Shown piece by piece: positions 7,561-15,228 of a stretch of 64,000 bases of DNA; within the stretch, counting starts at the first letter, position 1, and each line of letters begins with the position of its first letter. A model generated the notes under the pieces. That model worked only from the letters and a program-made list of their open reading frames with translations. It made no database searches and was not told where the DNA came from. The translations under genes and the position numbers were made by a program. This DNA comes from Candidatus Dormiibacterota bacterium (GTDB lineage Bacteria > Vulcanimicrobiota > Vulcanimicrobiia > Vulcanimicrobiales > Vulcanimicrobiaceae), in NCBI GenBank assembly GCA_035532835.1, contig DATKQG010000012.1:1-64000 (forward strand), written 5' to 3'.

Positions 7561-8892
7561 TCACGGAACCACGTGTGGCACGCGGAACGTGAGCTGGAAA
7601 TTGGGAGCGTCTTGAGTAAGCCCGATCGCCAAAACCGTTTGGTACGAGAGGTTCTTGCTTACCGCGTAGGTCGCTCCAATGTTGAACACCGCCGCATTGA
7701 GCGCACTTCCAACCACATTGGTCCACGGCAGCCCGTCGGGGCGCTCCCGCAGCGGCTGAACCATCGAATCCTGGAACGAGAACGAGGTGCTCATGCGGTC
7801 GTTCAGAGAAAACGCCGTTCCGATCGTAAAGCTCAGCGAGCCACCGGGCTGGATCGTTCCGGGCTGTGTGATGCCGACATAAGGGCTGATGTCGTTGTAG
7901 TGCTGCGGTAAGTTATAGGCTAGATTGACGCCTCCGAAAACGACTGCCGGATCGAGCGTTTTGATCATCGTCGCGCCCAGTTGTAATCCCCAGGCTCCTT
8001 GCCCCGTCGGGAGCGCTTCCACATAGGAAAGGTTGTTGTTCGTCGTGTCCTGGTACACCTTAATCCCATACGGGCTGATCCCCGTCGGGGCGGTGATATG
8101 GGCACTCAGAATGGTCGCCGGGCTGCCAAGCGAATGCTGAGCAAGCTGATAGTAGAGCCCAAAGTTTACATCGCCGATCGAGCCGCTATGCGTACTGCGC
8201 TCGCTGATCTGTGCGGTGGACGATTGCGCACCCTGAGAACTGTACATCGACGAGCGATAGACGAATGGAACCGTCGCATCGAATTGCAAACGATTAGATG
8301 CGCCGTAAGCGATATTGAGATTCGGCTCGTAGAGCGCGTTCTGCTGCCGGCTTACGTTGATGTTCCCAAGAAAAATCGCTCCCAGCGCCATGAATCCGTT
8401 AAGGGTGAAGAATCGGTTATCGCCATACGTATAGGTCGCCGCAGGCGTCAGGGTTAGCCCCTTACTGAATAGCGCATTCTCTTGCTGGTATACGGCTTTT
8501 ACCGCGTTGGCAGTCGGCGCAGCTTTGCCATAGGTTTGCTGGGCTATCGGAGGTGGAGCAATGAGGTGCGCTGCCGACGCCGACGGGGCCGACGCCTCGA
8601 CGTAATGGTTCTGCGACGGCAGAGGGTCCAAATAGCTCGGCGTCGATTGATAGACGGCCGGCTCGGCAGTAACGACGTTAGGCGAGGACATCTGCGACGA
8701 CTCGTTCTGTTGCCGGCTGCGTTCGAGCGCCTTGATGCGCTGGCGATCTCGCGCATTCTCCTTTGCCAGATGCTGCATCTGCAACTGGAGAGCATGCACC
8801 TGTTGCGCGAGCGTCTGCTCTGCCAGCGCCGGCGCCGGCAAAACCATCGCAGAAGACAAAACTACGGCCAGATATCGCGAACCTTTAAACAT
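7561..8892 (-). CDS. fapF: FapF-like outer-membrane amyloid secretion pore
   Basis: 443 residues. A signal peptide (1-24) is followed by a coiled coil (~residues 25-60, heptad pattern in QQVHALQLQMQHLAKENARD), a proline/serine-rich linker to ~residue 135, and a beta-barrel region to the C terminus (alternating strands, ending FQLTFRVPHVVP). This is the architecture known for FapF of Pseudomonas: a trimeric barrel whose N-terminal coiled coil gates amyloid export. The same barrel also resembles the general phenol-degradation/transporter porins, so family assignment rests on the coiled coil and on the neighbours: C39 peptidase, FapE-like protein and GxN-repeat subunits just upstream. ATG start with an AGGGGG site. 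Confidence 0.78.
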   Translation of the reverse strand: MFKGSRYLAVVLSSAMVLPAPALAEQTLAQQVHALQLQMQHLAKENARDRQRIKALERSRQQNESSQMSSPNVVTAEPAVYQSTPSYLDPLPSQNHYVEASAPSASAAHLIAPPPIAQQTYGKAAPTANAVKAVYQQENALFSKGLTLTPAATYTYGDNRFFTLNGFMALGAIFLGNINVSRQQNALYEPNLNIAYGASNRLQFDATVPFVYRSSMYSSQGAQSSTAQISERSTHSGSIGDVNFGLYYQLAQHSLGSPATILSAHITAPTGISPYGIKVYQDTTNNNLSYVEALPTGQGAWGLQLGATMIKTLDPAVVFGGVNLAYNLPQHYNDISPYVGITQPGTIQPGGSLSFTIGTAFSLNDRMSTSFSFQDSMVQPLRERPDGLPWTNVVGSALNAAVFNIGATYAVSKNLSYQTVLAIGLTQDAPNFQLTFRVPHVVP

Positions 8893-8906
8893 GAGCGCGC
8901 CCCCTT

Positions 8907-9764
8907 TTATGGTATTCCGATTAGGGTATTCAAAATCGTCGACATTCCCGTGCCGGTTAACGGGCTCGTCGGCTGACTATGAACGGTGATGCCGAGTTGA
9001 TTGGTAATCTGGTTTGCGTCGCCCCACGCTTGTACGGATTGCCCGATCGTGCCGGACCCTACCACCTGCGACACCGTGCCGCGCGGCGTCACGATCGAGA
9101 CGCTGAACGCGTTGTCCCCGACCGTGGTCGAGCATTGCGCACCGCAGGTATTGATGACGGGAACCGGAGTTAAGCCCGGCGCCGCGTTGCCATAGGTGAC
9201 GGTCGCTTCGTTTGACGCCGTATTGCCGTCGCCGGCTATTTGAATGCTCTGCCCGACGCCGCTCGAGATATTCGTCAAGGGAGCGTTTCCGGCGATGCTG
9301 TCGTTGGCGGGCCCTCCTGGAATACCGCCGCCGCTCCCGGAACTCCAACTCTGGATCGAAACGCTCTTAGACTGTACGTCGATCCCAACGTTTAGTCCGA
9401 CGCTGTCTTGCGTCGGGCTCGCAGCACCTTTTACCGTCCACGTGCTGACCATCGCGATCCCGAAATACGTTACGCTGCCCGATCCCGTAAGGTTGGAGAG
9501 CGGTGAGGGGCCACTGGCGGCGGCCGCCGCGGGTGTCTGTGAGAGGATCTGCGAGCCGGGCGTCCCCATCGCAAGGGCAATCGGCCGAATCTCCGTCGGC
9601 GGTACGTATTTACCGCGAATCCCATTAAGATCCGCGTCCGAAACGGCCGAAGCATCCGCCGGCATGGCCGGAAACGCCGTCGCGTCGGCTCGCGCCGGCA
9701 CTGCGTCGAAGAAAGGGAGCGCCGCAAGAACTACGGTTGCGATCGTTAAGCGGGCGATAAGCAT
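8907..9764 (-). CDS. FapE-like exported protein of the amyloid locus
   Basis: 285 residues from the ATG at 9764, which has an AGGAG site seven bases upstream; an earlier GTG/ATG pair at 9782-9777 overlaps the C39 peptidase stop. After the signal peptide (residues 1-26) there is a SDADLNGIRGKYV segment, an RGK/RGR-type motif that recurs near the mature N terminus of proteins exported with C39-peptidase systems. The body is Ser/Gly/Asn rich with two curlin- or Fap-like units (QIAGDGNTASNEATV and QAWGDANQITNQLGI) and a CGAQC cysteine pair. Size, position between the peptidase and the pore, and weak amyloid-like repeats fit FapE, the minor extracellular component. Direct homology needs a profile search. 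Confidence 0.65.
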   Translation of the reverse strand: MLIARLTIATVVLAALPFFDAVPARADATAFPAMPADASAVSDADLNGIRGKYVPPTEIRPIALAMGTPGSQILSQTPAAAAASGPSPLSNLTGSGSVTYFGIAMVSTWTVKGAASPTQDSVGLNVGIDVQSKSVSIQSWSSGSGGGIPGGPANDSIAGNAPLTNISSGVGQSIQIAGDGNTASNEATVTYGNAAPGLTPVPVINTCGAQCSTTVGDNAFSVSIVTPRGTVSQVVGSGTIGQSVQAWGDANQITNQLGITVHSQPTSPLTGTGMSTILNTLIGIP

Positions 9765-9778
9765 GGCGCTTCTCCTCA

Positions 9779-10474
9779 TCACAGGCGATTCATGGCCGGA
9801 ATGTACACGAGCATCAACTGCGCGTTATTAAGCGCATTCGATACAGACGGAATGCCATTCGATATCACGTCAAGCGGCAGCGGCTGGTTCAGCGCCAGCA
9901 ATTTATTGTGTATGTCGTAGGTGTTGGCCGCGATCACGAAAATGATGCCGTCCCACGAGTGCGCGAATGCACCCGTCTCGATCCGGCGGTTTCCGAACAT
10001 CGGATCGGCCACATACACGTAGTCCGGATCCGCATGCTTCAACACCACGAAGTGCGAGTATCCCTCGACCGTTATCAGCGCGATCGACGGCACTTTAATC
10101 GCGTACAGCGATGTTAGCGGAAGACGATAGCCGGACCCGATAAACCCTATCGCGTCGACATAGTGCTTGATGTCCAGCAATGAAAAGCCGTGGGTTTTGA
10201 CGACTTGCGGATCGCTGATGCTGAGCATTCCACGGATCGTGCCGTTTTCAGTCGCTGCCAAACCGTACGCGTAGCGCAGTAGGGTCGCCACCGAGGCGGC
10301 CCCGCAGCTATAGTCCGTCGATTGGCGAACGATATGGGCAAAGCGTTCCGAATAGAACGATGAGATGTGGAAGCTCACTTGCCCGGCTCCCGGGATGAGC
10401 ATCGGCGATTGCTGCCCCAAGGCTCCTCGAGAGACCGCGAGCATGACTAAAAGCGTTAGACTGATAATGCGCAT
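9779..10474 (-). CDS. fapD: FapD-like C39 family peptidase
   Basis: 231 residues with a signal peptide (1-20). The papain-like C39 core is clear: QSTDYSCGAASVATLLRY with catalytic Cys57, GYSHFVVLKH with His141, and VADPMFG with Asp157; the oxyanion Gln is at position 51 of the QSTDYSC block. Unlike bacteriocin-processing transporters there is no ABC or membrane part, which matches FapD, a periplasmic C39 peptidase required for amyloid fibril export. Its stop overlaps the start region of the FapE-like gene. It is separated from the major repeat subunit gene by 76 bases that contain a strong hairpin. Confidence 0.82.
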   Translation of the reverse strand: MRIISLTLLVMLAVSRGALGQQSPMLIPGAGQVSFHISSFYSERFAHIVRQSTDYSCGAASVATLLRYAYGLAATENGTIRGMLSISDPQVVKTHGFSLLDIKHYVDAIGFIGSGYRLPLTSLYAIKVPSIALITVEGYSHFVVLKHADPDYVYVADPMFGNRRIETGAFAHSWDGIIFVIAANTYDIHNKLLALNQPLPLDVISNGIPSVSNALNNAQLMLVYIPAMNRL

Positions 10475-10505
10475 GGTGGTTGTTTTTCAACATTCCGCAT
10501 AGTAT

Positions 10506-10533
10506 GTGTGGGCACGGATCGCCGTGCCCACAC
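10506..10533 (-). terminator. Strong hairpin between amyloid subunit and peptidase genes
   Basis: Perfect 12-bp arms (GTGTGGGCACGG / CCGTGCCCACAC) with a 4-base loop, in the 76-base gap after the major repeat subunit. No T-run follows on the minus strand. It probably protects the upstream subunit mRNA or causes partial termination, so that the fibre subunits are made in excess of the secretion parts, as in other amyloid operons. The consequence is inferred. Confidence 0.7.
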
Positions 10534-10550
10534 CACAAAGCAGCTCGTCT

Positions 10551-11387
10551 CTATGGCTCGACCACGAGGACGTTGGCTTGCTGGTTGCCGATGCCGGAGG
10601 CTACGTTAGCCCCGATGTTTCCTGAAGCGTTCTGGAAGGCGTTGTTACGAACATCAGCGTTATTTCCACCCGACAGAATGTTGACGGTGACTGCCGAGAT
10701 TTGGCCGATGGTCGAGGTGACGCTGCCGAGATCTCCGTCTGCAGCAGAGCTGAGGTTCATCACAACAGCACTATTTGATTGCTGATTCAGCGATCCGGCA
10801 GCCAGGTTCAGCCCGATATTGCCTTTGGCGTTCTGGAACGCATTGTTCATAGCCTCGGCGTTATTTCCGCCCGAGGCGAGGGAGATCGTAAAGGCCTGGC
10901 CTTGCCCGACCGTATCGCTGACGTTTGTCACGTTCTCGAGTACGGCAAGGGCGTTGTCCTGCATATTCTGTGCGCCGCTCGCGATGTTGGCTCCGACATT
11001 ACCCGAAGCATTGCGAAACGCGTTATTTTGCACAGTTGCTTTGTTCAGACCGGAGAATACGGATGCCGCACCCAAGGTCCCTTGGAGAAAAGTTCCGGTA
11101 TAGTTGTACGCTGGCGATGTCGGGCCATCGATATATGCGCTATTGGCCTGCTGGTTGCTGTCGCCGGCGGCGATGTTTGCGCCGATGTTGCCGCTCGCAT
11201 TCTCGAACGCATTGTTTATGGCCGCCGCGGTGTTTGCGCCGCCGCCGCCATTACCGCTCAAGATATTGATCTGCCCGACGGTCTGATCGACGGGAACCGT
11301 GGGCGGCGCGGCGAAGGCCGGCCCGCATAGAGCTGCGATGAATGCAAAGCTCGCCGAGGCCGCTATGAGTTTTCTGTTGATCCGCAC
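10551..11387 (-). CDS. fapC: Fap-type amyloid subunit with four GxNxAxGxxNQQxN repeats
   Basis: 278 residues from GTG at 11387 with an AGGAG site seven bases upstream. Signal peptide 1-27. Four imperfect repeats at residues 58-86, 121-149, 181-209 and 248-276, each of the form NNAFxNAxGNIGxNxAxGxx followed by NQQxNxxxV (the second has NMQDN). This matches the GVNxAAGxxNQQxN motif described for the FapB/FapC fibre subunits of Pseudomonas. The repeats are spaced by linkers rich in Gly, Ser, Thr and Asn. Residues with N/Q ladders can stack as a cross-beta fibre. Number of repeats and length fit a FapC/FapB subunit. It follows the second subunit gene by 28 bases and precedes the strong intergenic hairpin. 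Confidence 0.83.
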   Translation of the reverse strand: MRINRKLIAASASFAFIAALCGPAFAAPPTVPVDQTVGQINILSGNGGGGANTAAAINNAFENASGNIGANIAAGDSNQQANSAYIDGPTSPAYNYTGTFLQGTLGAASVFSGLNKATVQNNAFRNASGNVGANIASGAQNMQDNALAVLENVTNVSDTVGQGQAFTISLASGGNNAEAMNNAFQNAKGNIGLNLAAGSLNQQSNSAVVMNLSSAADGDLGSVTSTIGQISAVTVNILSGGNNADVRNNAFQNASGNIGANVASGIGNQQANVLVVEP

Positions 11388-11415
11388 GTGATGCTCCTTC
11401 TGTAATCGCGTGACG

Positions 11416-12021
11416 CTAATGCGTTACGCCTTGTTGAACTTGGAATAGAAAGCCATTGGCCGATGCGTTTCCGGTCCCGGCAGTTTGGTTGAGTTGAACG
11501 ATCCCTTTGCCATGAAAGGTCGTGACATCCGAACTCACCGAGTTCGCTATTGCGGCCGGTGTTGTACCGTTCGCGGATGTCGTTTGAACCGGCATGGCGC
11601 CGGCGAGCGTGTCGTCGCTCAACTGCTGGGCGGGAACCGCAAACCGCACGATGGCGAGGTTGCCCTGTTCGTTACCGGATCCGGCAGATTGGTTTACCTG
11701 CACGAGACCGGAAACATTCGAAAAAGCAAAGTCTCGGATGCTAGCGGAGCCCCCACTCCCATTGGAGATGGTGGCCTGCTGCGTTAAGCGAAGGGGAAGG
11801 TGTGTGTCGCCGACGGTGATATCGGTGACGTTGCCTTGAACGTTCCCATTACCGGCGGCCTGATTGATATGAAGCGCGCCGGGAACTGTTTGGAACGCAT
11901 CGTTCGCGATCGTTGCGGTATCACTGGCAGGCGTCGGATCGGCGAGCGCCGGTGTTCCGACTCCGCTCAGAAAGCCCAGAGTAACGGCCACTGCAACGAT
12001 GTTGAAGGGACGCATATTCAC
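11416..12021 (-). CDS. Second Fap/curlin-like repeat protein (FapA/FapB position)
   Basis: 201 residues, GTG at 12021 (or ATG two codons on), signal peptide 1-27. Three shorter repeats at residues ~40-66, 97-124 and 163-190 of the form GxxxINQxAGxGNxQGNxxxI (for example GALHINQAAGNGNVQGN). They share the N-Q-AG-GN-x-x-N frame of the neighbouring subunit but diverge more, so this is probably the minor subunit/nucleator (FapB-like) or the FapA-type partner. It is the first structural gene of the amyloid operon, 102 bases after the response-regulator pair. Which Fap letter it deserves cannot be decided by eye. Confidence 0.72.
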   Translation of the reverse strand: MNMRPFNIVAVAVTLGFLSGVGTPALADPTPASDTATIANDAFQTVPGALHINQAAGNGNVQGNVTDITVGDTHLPLRLTQQATISNGSGGSASIRDFAFSNVSGLVQVNQSAGSGNEQGNLAIVRFAVPAQQLSDDTLAGAMPVQTTSANGTTPAAIANSVSSDVTTFHGKGIVQLNQTAGTGNASANGFLFQVQQGVTH

Positions 12022-12123
12022 ATCGACACCTGTTTTCTCTTTCGATTCGAAAAGCGTACTATTGCTGCATGGTCGCGAACAGTGACGAAAGCCCCGGGAC
12101 TTTCGCCCCTGCGCGAGCGACCT

Positions 12124-12513
12124 TTATTTGAACGTTAGATCGTTGCACATGTCCGTTAGCATGCGACGAATCGTCGGCGATCCGGCACTCTTGGGAATGA
12201 CCAATTTAACCTGCGGCGCGGTATGAATTTGCGATTGGGTATGCGACATTCGCGCACAAAAAAGCACGACCGAGCTCTCTCGGCTCGCCGCCTCGGCACG
12301 GCGTAGTGCATTCAAGAGGCCGCCGGTGAGATAGTCGGTATCCATGAAGACCAGTCCGGGGCGATGCCTGCGCAGATAGTCCTCGTCGAGATCCGCGCTG
12401 ACGTACGCTACGGAAATGTTGAGGCCCGAGAAGATGGCGGTCAGGGACCGGACCAATATGCCCTGCGCCTCAACGATATAGACGCTGGGCAGAGAGATGG
12501 ACGGCATATTCAT
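12124..12513 (-). CDS. Stand-alone receiver-like protein
   Basis: 129 residues consisting of one receiver (REC) fold with no output domain: first strand SVYIVEAQGILVRSLTAIF, phosphoacceptor region GLVFMDTDYL with Asp58, and a conserved late lysine in VIPKSAG. The usual acidic pair after strand 1 is replaced by Glu15-Ala-Gln, so Mg binding and phosphorylation may be altered. The first strand resembles that of the neighbouring NarL-type protein (both have IVExQ), which suggests the two are paralogues. It lies between that regulator and the amyloid subunit genes on the same strand, so a role in controlling fibre production is likely by position only. Confidence 0.7.
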   Translation of the reverse strand: MNMPSISLPSVYIVEAQGILVRSLTAIFSGLNISVAYVSADLDEDYLRRHRPGLVFMDTDYLTGGLLNALRRAEAASRESSVVLFCARMSHTQSQIHTAPQVKLVIPKSAGSPTIRRMLTDMCNDLTFK

Positions 12514-12546
12514 ATCCGTCCATCGTAGTTCGAGACTTGAACTTCC

Positions 12547-13245
12547 TTAGAGGCCGCTACTGCCCACCGACGTTAGTACCAAGGGACTACGACTTCCGGT
12601 AGCGAGACCGTGACGCACCGCGTGAACTGCAACCTGGGATCGAGCCGTAAGCCCAAGTTTCACGAAGATACTCCCGATATGGTTTTTAACGGTCTTTTCT
12701 GATAACTGCAACTCGCTTGCGATCTGCTTGTTCGTCAGGCCCTCTGCGAGCAGACTAACGATTTCGAGTTCGCGAACGGTGAGGTCGCTGGTGCATCGCT
12801 GGGTCCGCGGCGCGGAGCCCTTGAGGACGGATCGCACGAGCCGCGGGTCGACGTAAAACCCGACGCTGGCGACGGTATGGATTGCATTGAGAATTTCCGT
12901 CGGAGCGAGGTCCTTAACGATATACGCATCGATGCCGCTTGCGAGCGCGTTTAATACGACGCTTTCATCCAGAAATGCCGAGAGCATGCAAATGCGTGAA
13001 CTGACTCCAGCTTTCCGAAGCGCATGAACGATTTGGCAGATATTGAGCCCGTATGGGTCACCGTCGATCACGAAGATGTCATGTTCTACAGCCAGCAAGG
13101 TGGCAATCGTAAGCTCGCTTGCTTCGGCGACGATTTCGAGCTGGTCGTCGGTGGCGATAATCGAGCGAAGGGCTTCGAGCAATAGCCGCTGGTGTTCGAC
13201 AATGATCAATCTAGCGGGAACGGTGTTGAAGTTTGATAGCTCCAT
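12547..13245 (-). CDS. NarL/FixJ-family response regulator heading the amyloid locus
   Basis: 232 residues from the ATG at 13245, which has GGAAAG six bases before it; the frame extends to a TTG at 13326, but no ribosome site is seen there. Receiver domain at ~residues 10-130 (ARLIIVEHQRLLLEALRSII, acceptor in HDIFVIDGDPYG, Lys in AYIVKDLA) followed by a LuxR-type helix-turn-helix (LTVRELEIVSLLAEGLTNKQ, ELQLSEKTVKNHIGSIFVKL). The acidic pair is Glu-His instead of Asp-Asp. No histidine kinase is in the window. The gene is the most upstream in the minus-strand set that leads to the Fap genes, so it is the best candidate activator. Confidence 0.85.
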   Translation of the reverse strand: MELSNFNTVPARLIIVEHQRLLLEALRSIIATDDQLEIVAEASELTIATLLAVEHDIFVIDGDPYGLNICQIVHALRKAGVSSRICMLSAFLDESVVLNALASGIDAYIVKDLAPTEILNAIHTVASVGFYVDPRLVRSVLKGSAPRTQRCTSDLTVRELEIVSLLAEGLTNKQIASELQLSEKTVKNHIGSIFVKLGLTARSQVAVHAVRHGLATGSRSPLVLTSVGSSGL

Positions 13246-13706
13246 CACACACTTTCCAAGATACGGTAGTGGTAACATTTCTAAGGACGGAAAAAGACCG
13301 GCAGCACTCTGCGCGTCGATTTTCAATCGACGTAGCTGTACTGATCGTCCCTACGTCTTACTCCCTACTGTAGCGGGCGCAGGGCGTCCTAGGCACCCTC
13401 AATTTAGGGGGGTTTTGGAGGGTAAAATGCCCTTTGGAGCCTAGGTATATCGCCATATGCGGCGCGGGCCTCGTGCCTCACCGGCCCGCCCCGCCCGGCG
13501 GTATTTCCTAAGATGAAATTTCGGCGTACCTAGCTCGGCTATGAACCTTGCCGATGAAGCTTAAAGTACGTAAAGACGAGGTGATCGCAAGGGGGCCTAC
13601 CTAATATGCAAGCAATAGTTCTCCGATAGATTTCGCGAGGAGTCGAAGGAGCGGTACCCGGCGTTCTCGCCGGGCATGTGACCGTTGAGGATCATTGGGA
13701 TGGCCG
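13246..13706. other. Divergent intergenic control region
   Basis: About 460 bases without a convincing gene, between two divergently transcribed regulators. It contains nested inverted repeats at 13388-13445 and a 7-bp stem with a TTCT loop (CCCGGCG/CGCCGGG) at 13657-13674, about 20 bases before the LuxR gene start. No known riboswitch consensus was recognised. It most likely holds both promoters and their regulatory sites. Confidence 0.6.
13388..13445. repeat. Nested inverted repeats (CCTAGGC...GCCTAGG)
   Basis: Outer arms CCTAGGC (13388-13394) and GCCTAGG (13439-13445); directly inside the left arm is ACCCTC (13395-13400), which pairs with GAGGGT (13418-13423). The inner loop is a G-rich run (AATTTAGGGGGGTTTTG). 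The arrangement could be a compound operator or a structured RNA element in the leader of one regulator. Confidence 0.5.
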
Positions 13707-14642
13707 ATGCGACAACCTGAAAAACATCACATAAAGAAACCGAAAACTGCGATCGAGGCAGGCCCCGCGGATAGTATTACCGGGTGGTGCTACGTTAGGC
13801 TCGGCCGGTTCGGCGAAATCCGAATGCTCCAGCACGAGGGCATTAAAGATCAAGCGTATGTATTTCGCCTCATTTACGCCGATATCGAGCTCTCCGGGAT
13901 CGCGGACGATATTTTGCACGGCGTTGTGGGCTTCGATGGAAGCCGAGCCCTCGCATTCACCGAATTACATACCAACGGCGTCAGCCGTATTTATATGCTG
14001 GTGCGCGACAAGACCGCTCGTGGTGAAGCGTGGCTCGTGGGGTTGCGCCAAGAAGCGAGCACCCTGCTCCGGCTCTACAACGCTCTCCCGGATAACTGTG
14101 TGAACGGTGCGCTGAACATGCGCACGATCACCAGCATCGCGGTAATCCAAGTTGACGCTTCTCAGACTCCGCTGGCATCGTGGTTTTCGGAGGATGCGAG
14201 CCTTCGTGCGGTAGCACCGATATTGGCCCTCAAGCACGATCGGCTGCAAGCGCATATCGCAACGCTCGTTTCGGCCTTGACGCAGGATTGGGATTGGAAC
14301 GACCCGTCACGGTGCGCTCCCGTTAGCGGGATGCTCGGCACGGATATCTTGCTGCAGATCGTGCCATCGTCTGCGCAGGGATCGGTTCTAGCGACGCTCA
14401 TTTTCGAGCCCGTGCGGATGCGCCGCACCCTTTCAGATACGTTTGCCACACGTGCCATCACCGCTCGCGAGTCGGACGTCGTGCGCCTCGTCATGGCCGG
14501 TCGCTCCGTGAAAGAGATCGCCAGCGCTCTCTCGGTAGCAGAATGTACGATTCAGGACCACATCAAAAACGTACTAGCGAAGACCAACGCCCGGAATCGA
14601 TCGCAAATGATCGCAACGTTGCTCGGATTCGGCGCGAGCTAG
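13707..14642 (+). CDS. LuxR-family regulator divergent from the amyloid locus
   Basis: 311 residues from ATG at 13707 (a TTG at 13695 is in frame). The last ~65 residues are a LuxR helix-turn-helix (ITARESDVVRLVMAGRSVKE, SVAECTIQDHIKNVLAKTNA). The N-terminal ~240 residues contain a GAF/PAS-like alpha-beta region (GVSRIYMLVRDKTARGEAWL, ...LLRLYNALPD) but no motif precise enough to name a ligand. It ends two bases before the convergent deaminase gene. The 3' end of this gene and the 3' end of the deaminase have a degraded copy at 27361-27460. Regulation of the amyloid genes is plausible from position. Confidence 0.75.
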   Translation: MRQPEKHHIKKPKTAIEAGPADSITGWCYVRLGRFGEIRMLQHEGIKDQAYVFRLIYADIELSGIADDILHGVVGFDGSRALAFTELHTNGVSRIYMLVRDKTARGEAWLVGLRQEASTLLRLYNALPDNCVNGALNMRTITSIAVIQVDASQTPLASWFSEDASLRAVAPILALKHDRLQAHIATLVSALTQDWDWNDPSRCAPVSGMLGTDILLQIVPSSAQGSVLATLIFEPVRMRRTLSDTFATRAITARESDVVRLVMAGRSVKEIASALSVAECTIQDHIKNVLAKTNARNRSQMIATLLGFGAS

Positions 14643-14644
14643 CG

Positions 14645-15217
14645 CTAGCCGCCGCTTAGATATTTATACCGATTAGCGAACATCGCGTCGGTTACCGGTG
14701 AGAGCACGCCACCCAGAACGAGTTCGCTCGTATAGAGCCCGGGTGCGGCCGCAGCGATAACGTCCTTGCATCGCAGTGCGATGAGCTTGACATATTTCGC
14801 CACGAACGGCATTTCCGATGCATACACGATCCGAGGTATCCCGGCCCAAATCATCGCGCTCATACACATCGGGCACGACTCGCCGGTGCCGTACATGGTG
14901 AGATTGTTCCACCCCTGGTTACCGTGATGGGCGATGTAGTCGTTCATCGCCGCGATCTCCGAGTGAAACGTCGGATTGGCTCGCATATTCACCACGCCGC
15001 GCCCAACCACCGTGCCGGAACGCTGGTCGACGATGACCGATCCGAACGGCCGAGCCGGATTTTGCTTGGCCGCATCGATGGCCATCTGCATGTAGCGCTC
15101 GTGCCGCGCCAAGTCATCCGGCGAGGGTGCGGCCGACGTTGCCGAGACGGCTGCGGCAGCAGCGACCGTTCCCGCGATTCCCGCGATAAAGTGCCGGCGC
15201 GACGAAGGGTGGGTCAT
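14645..15217 (-). CDS. Tat-exported nucleoside/guanine deaminase-type zinc enzyme
   Basis: 190 residues. The N terminus MTHPSSRRHFIAGIAGTVAA is a twin-arginine signal. The cytidine/deoxycytidylate deaminase fold follows: zinc ligand and proton shuttle in FHSEIAAM (His85, Glu87) and zinc cysteines in SCPMCMSAM (Cys115, Cys118); family members usually have PCxxC, here it is SCPMC. Length and sequence are closest to guanine deaminase/tRNA-type nucleoside deaminases. Export is unusual for this group. It lies 11 bases after the molybdenum hydroxylase gene on the same strand, so a joined purine or azaheterocycle degradation route (deaminate, then oxidise) is a reasonable inference. AGGAG site before the ATG. 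Confidence 0.8.
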   Translation of the reverse strand: MTHPSSRRHFIAGIAGTVAAAAAVSATSAAPSPDDLARHERYMQMAIDAAKQNPARPFGSVIVDQRSGTVVGRGVVNMRANPTFHSEIAAMNDYIAHHGNQGWNNLTMYGTGESCPMCMSAMIWAGIPRIVYASEMPFVAKYVKLIALRCKDVIAAAAPGLYTSELVLGGVLSPVTDAMFANRYKYLSGG

Positions 15218-15228
15218 GCTTGGACTCC

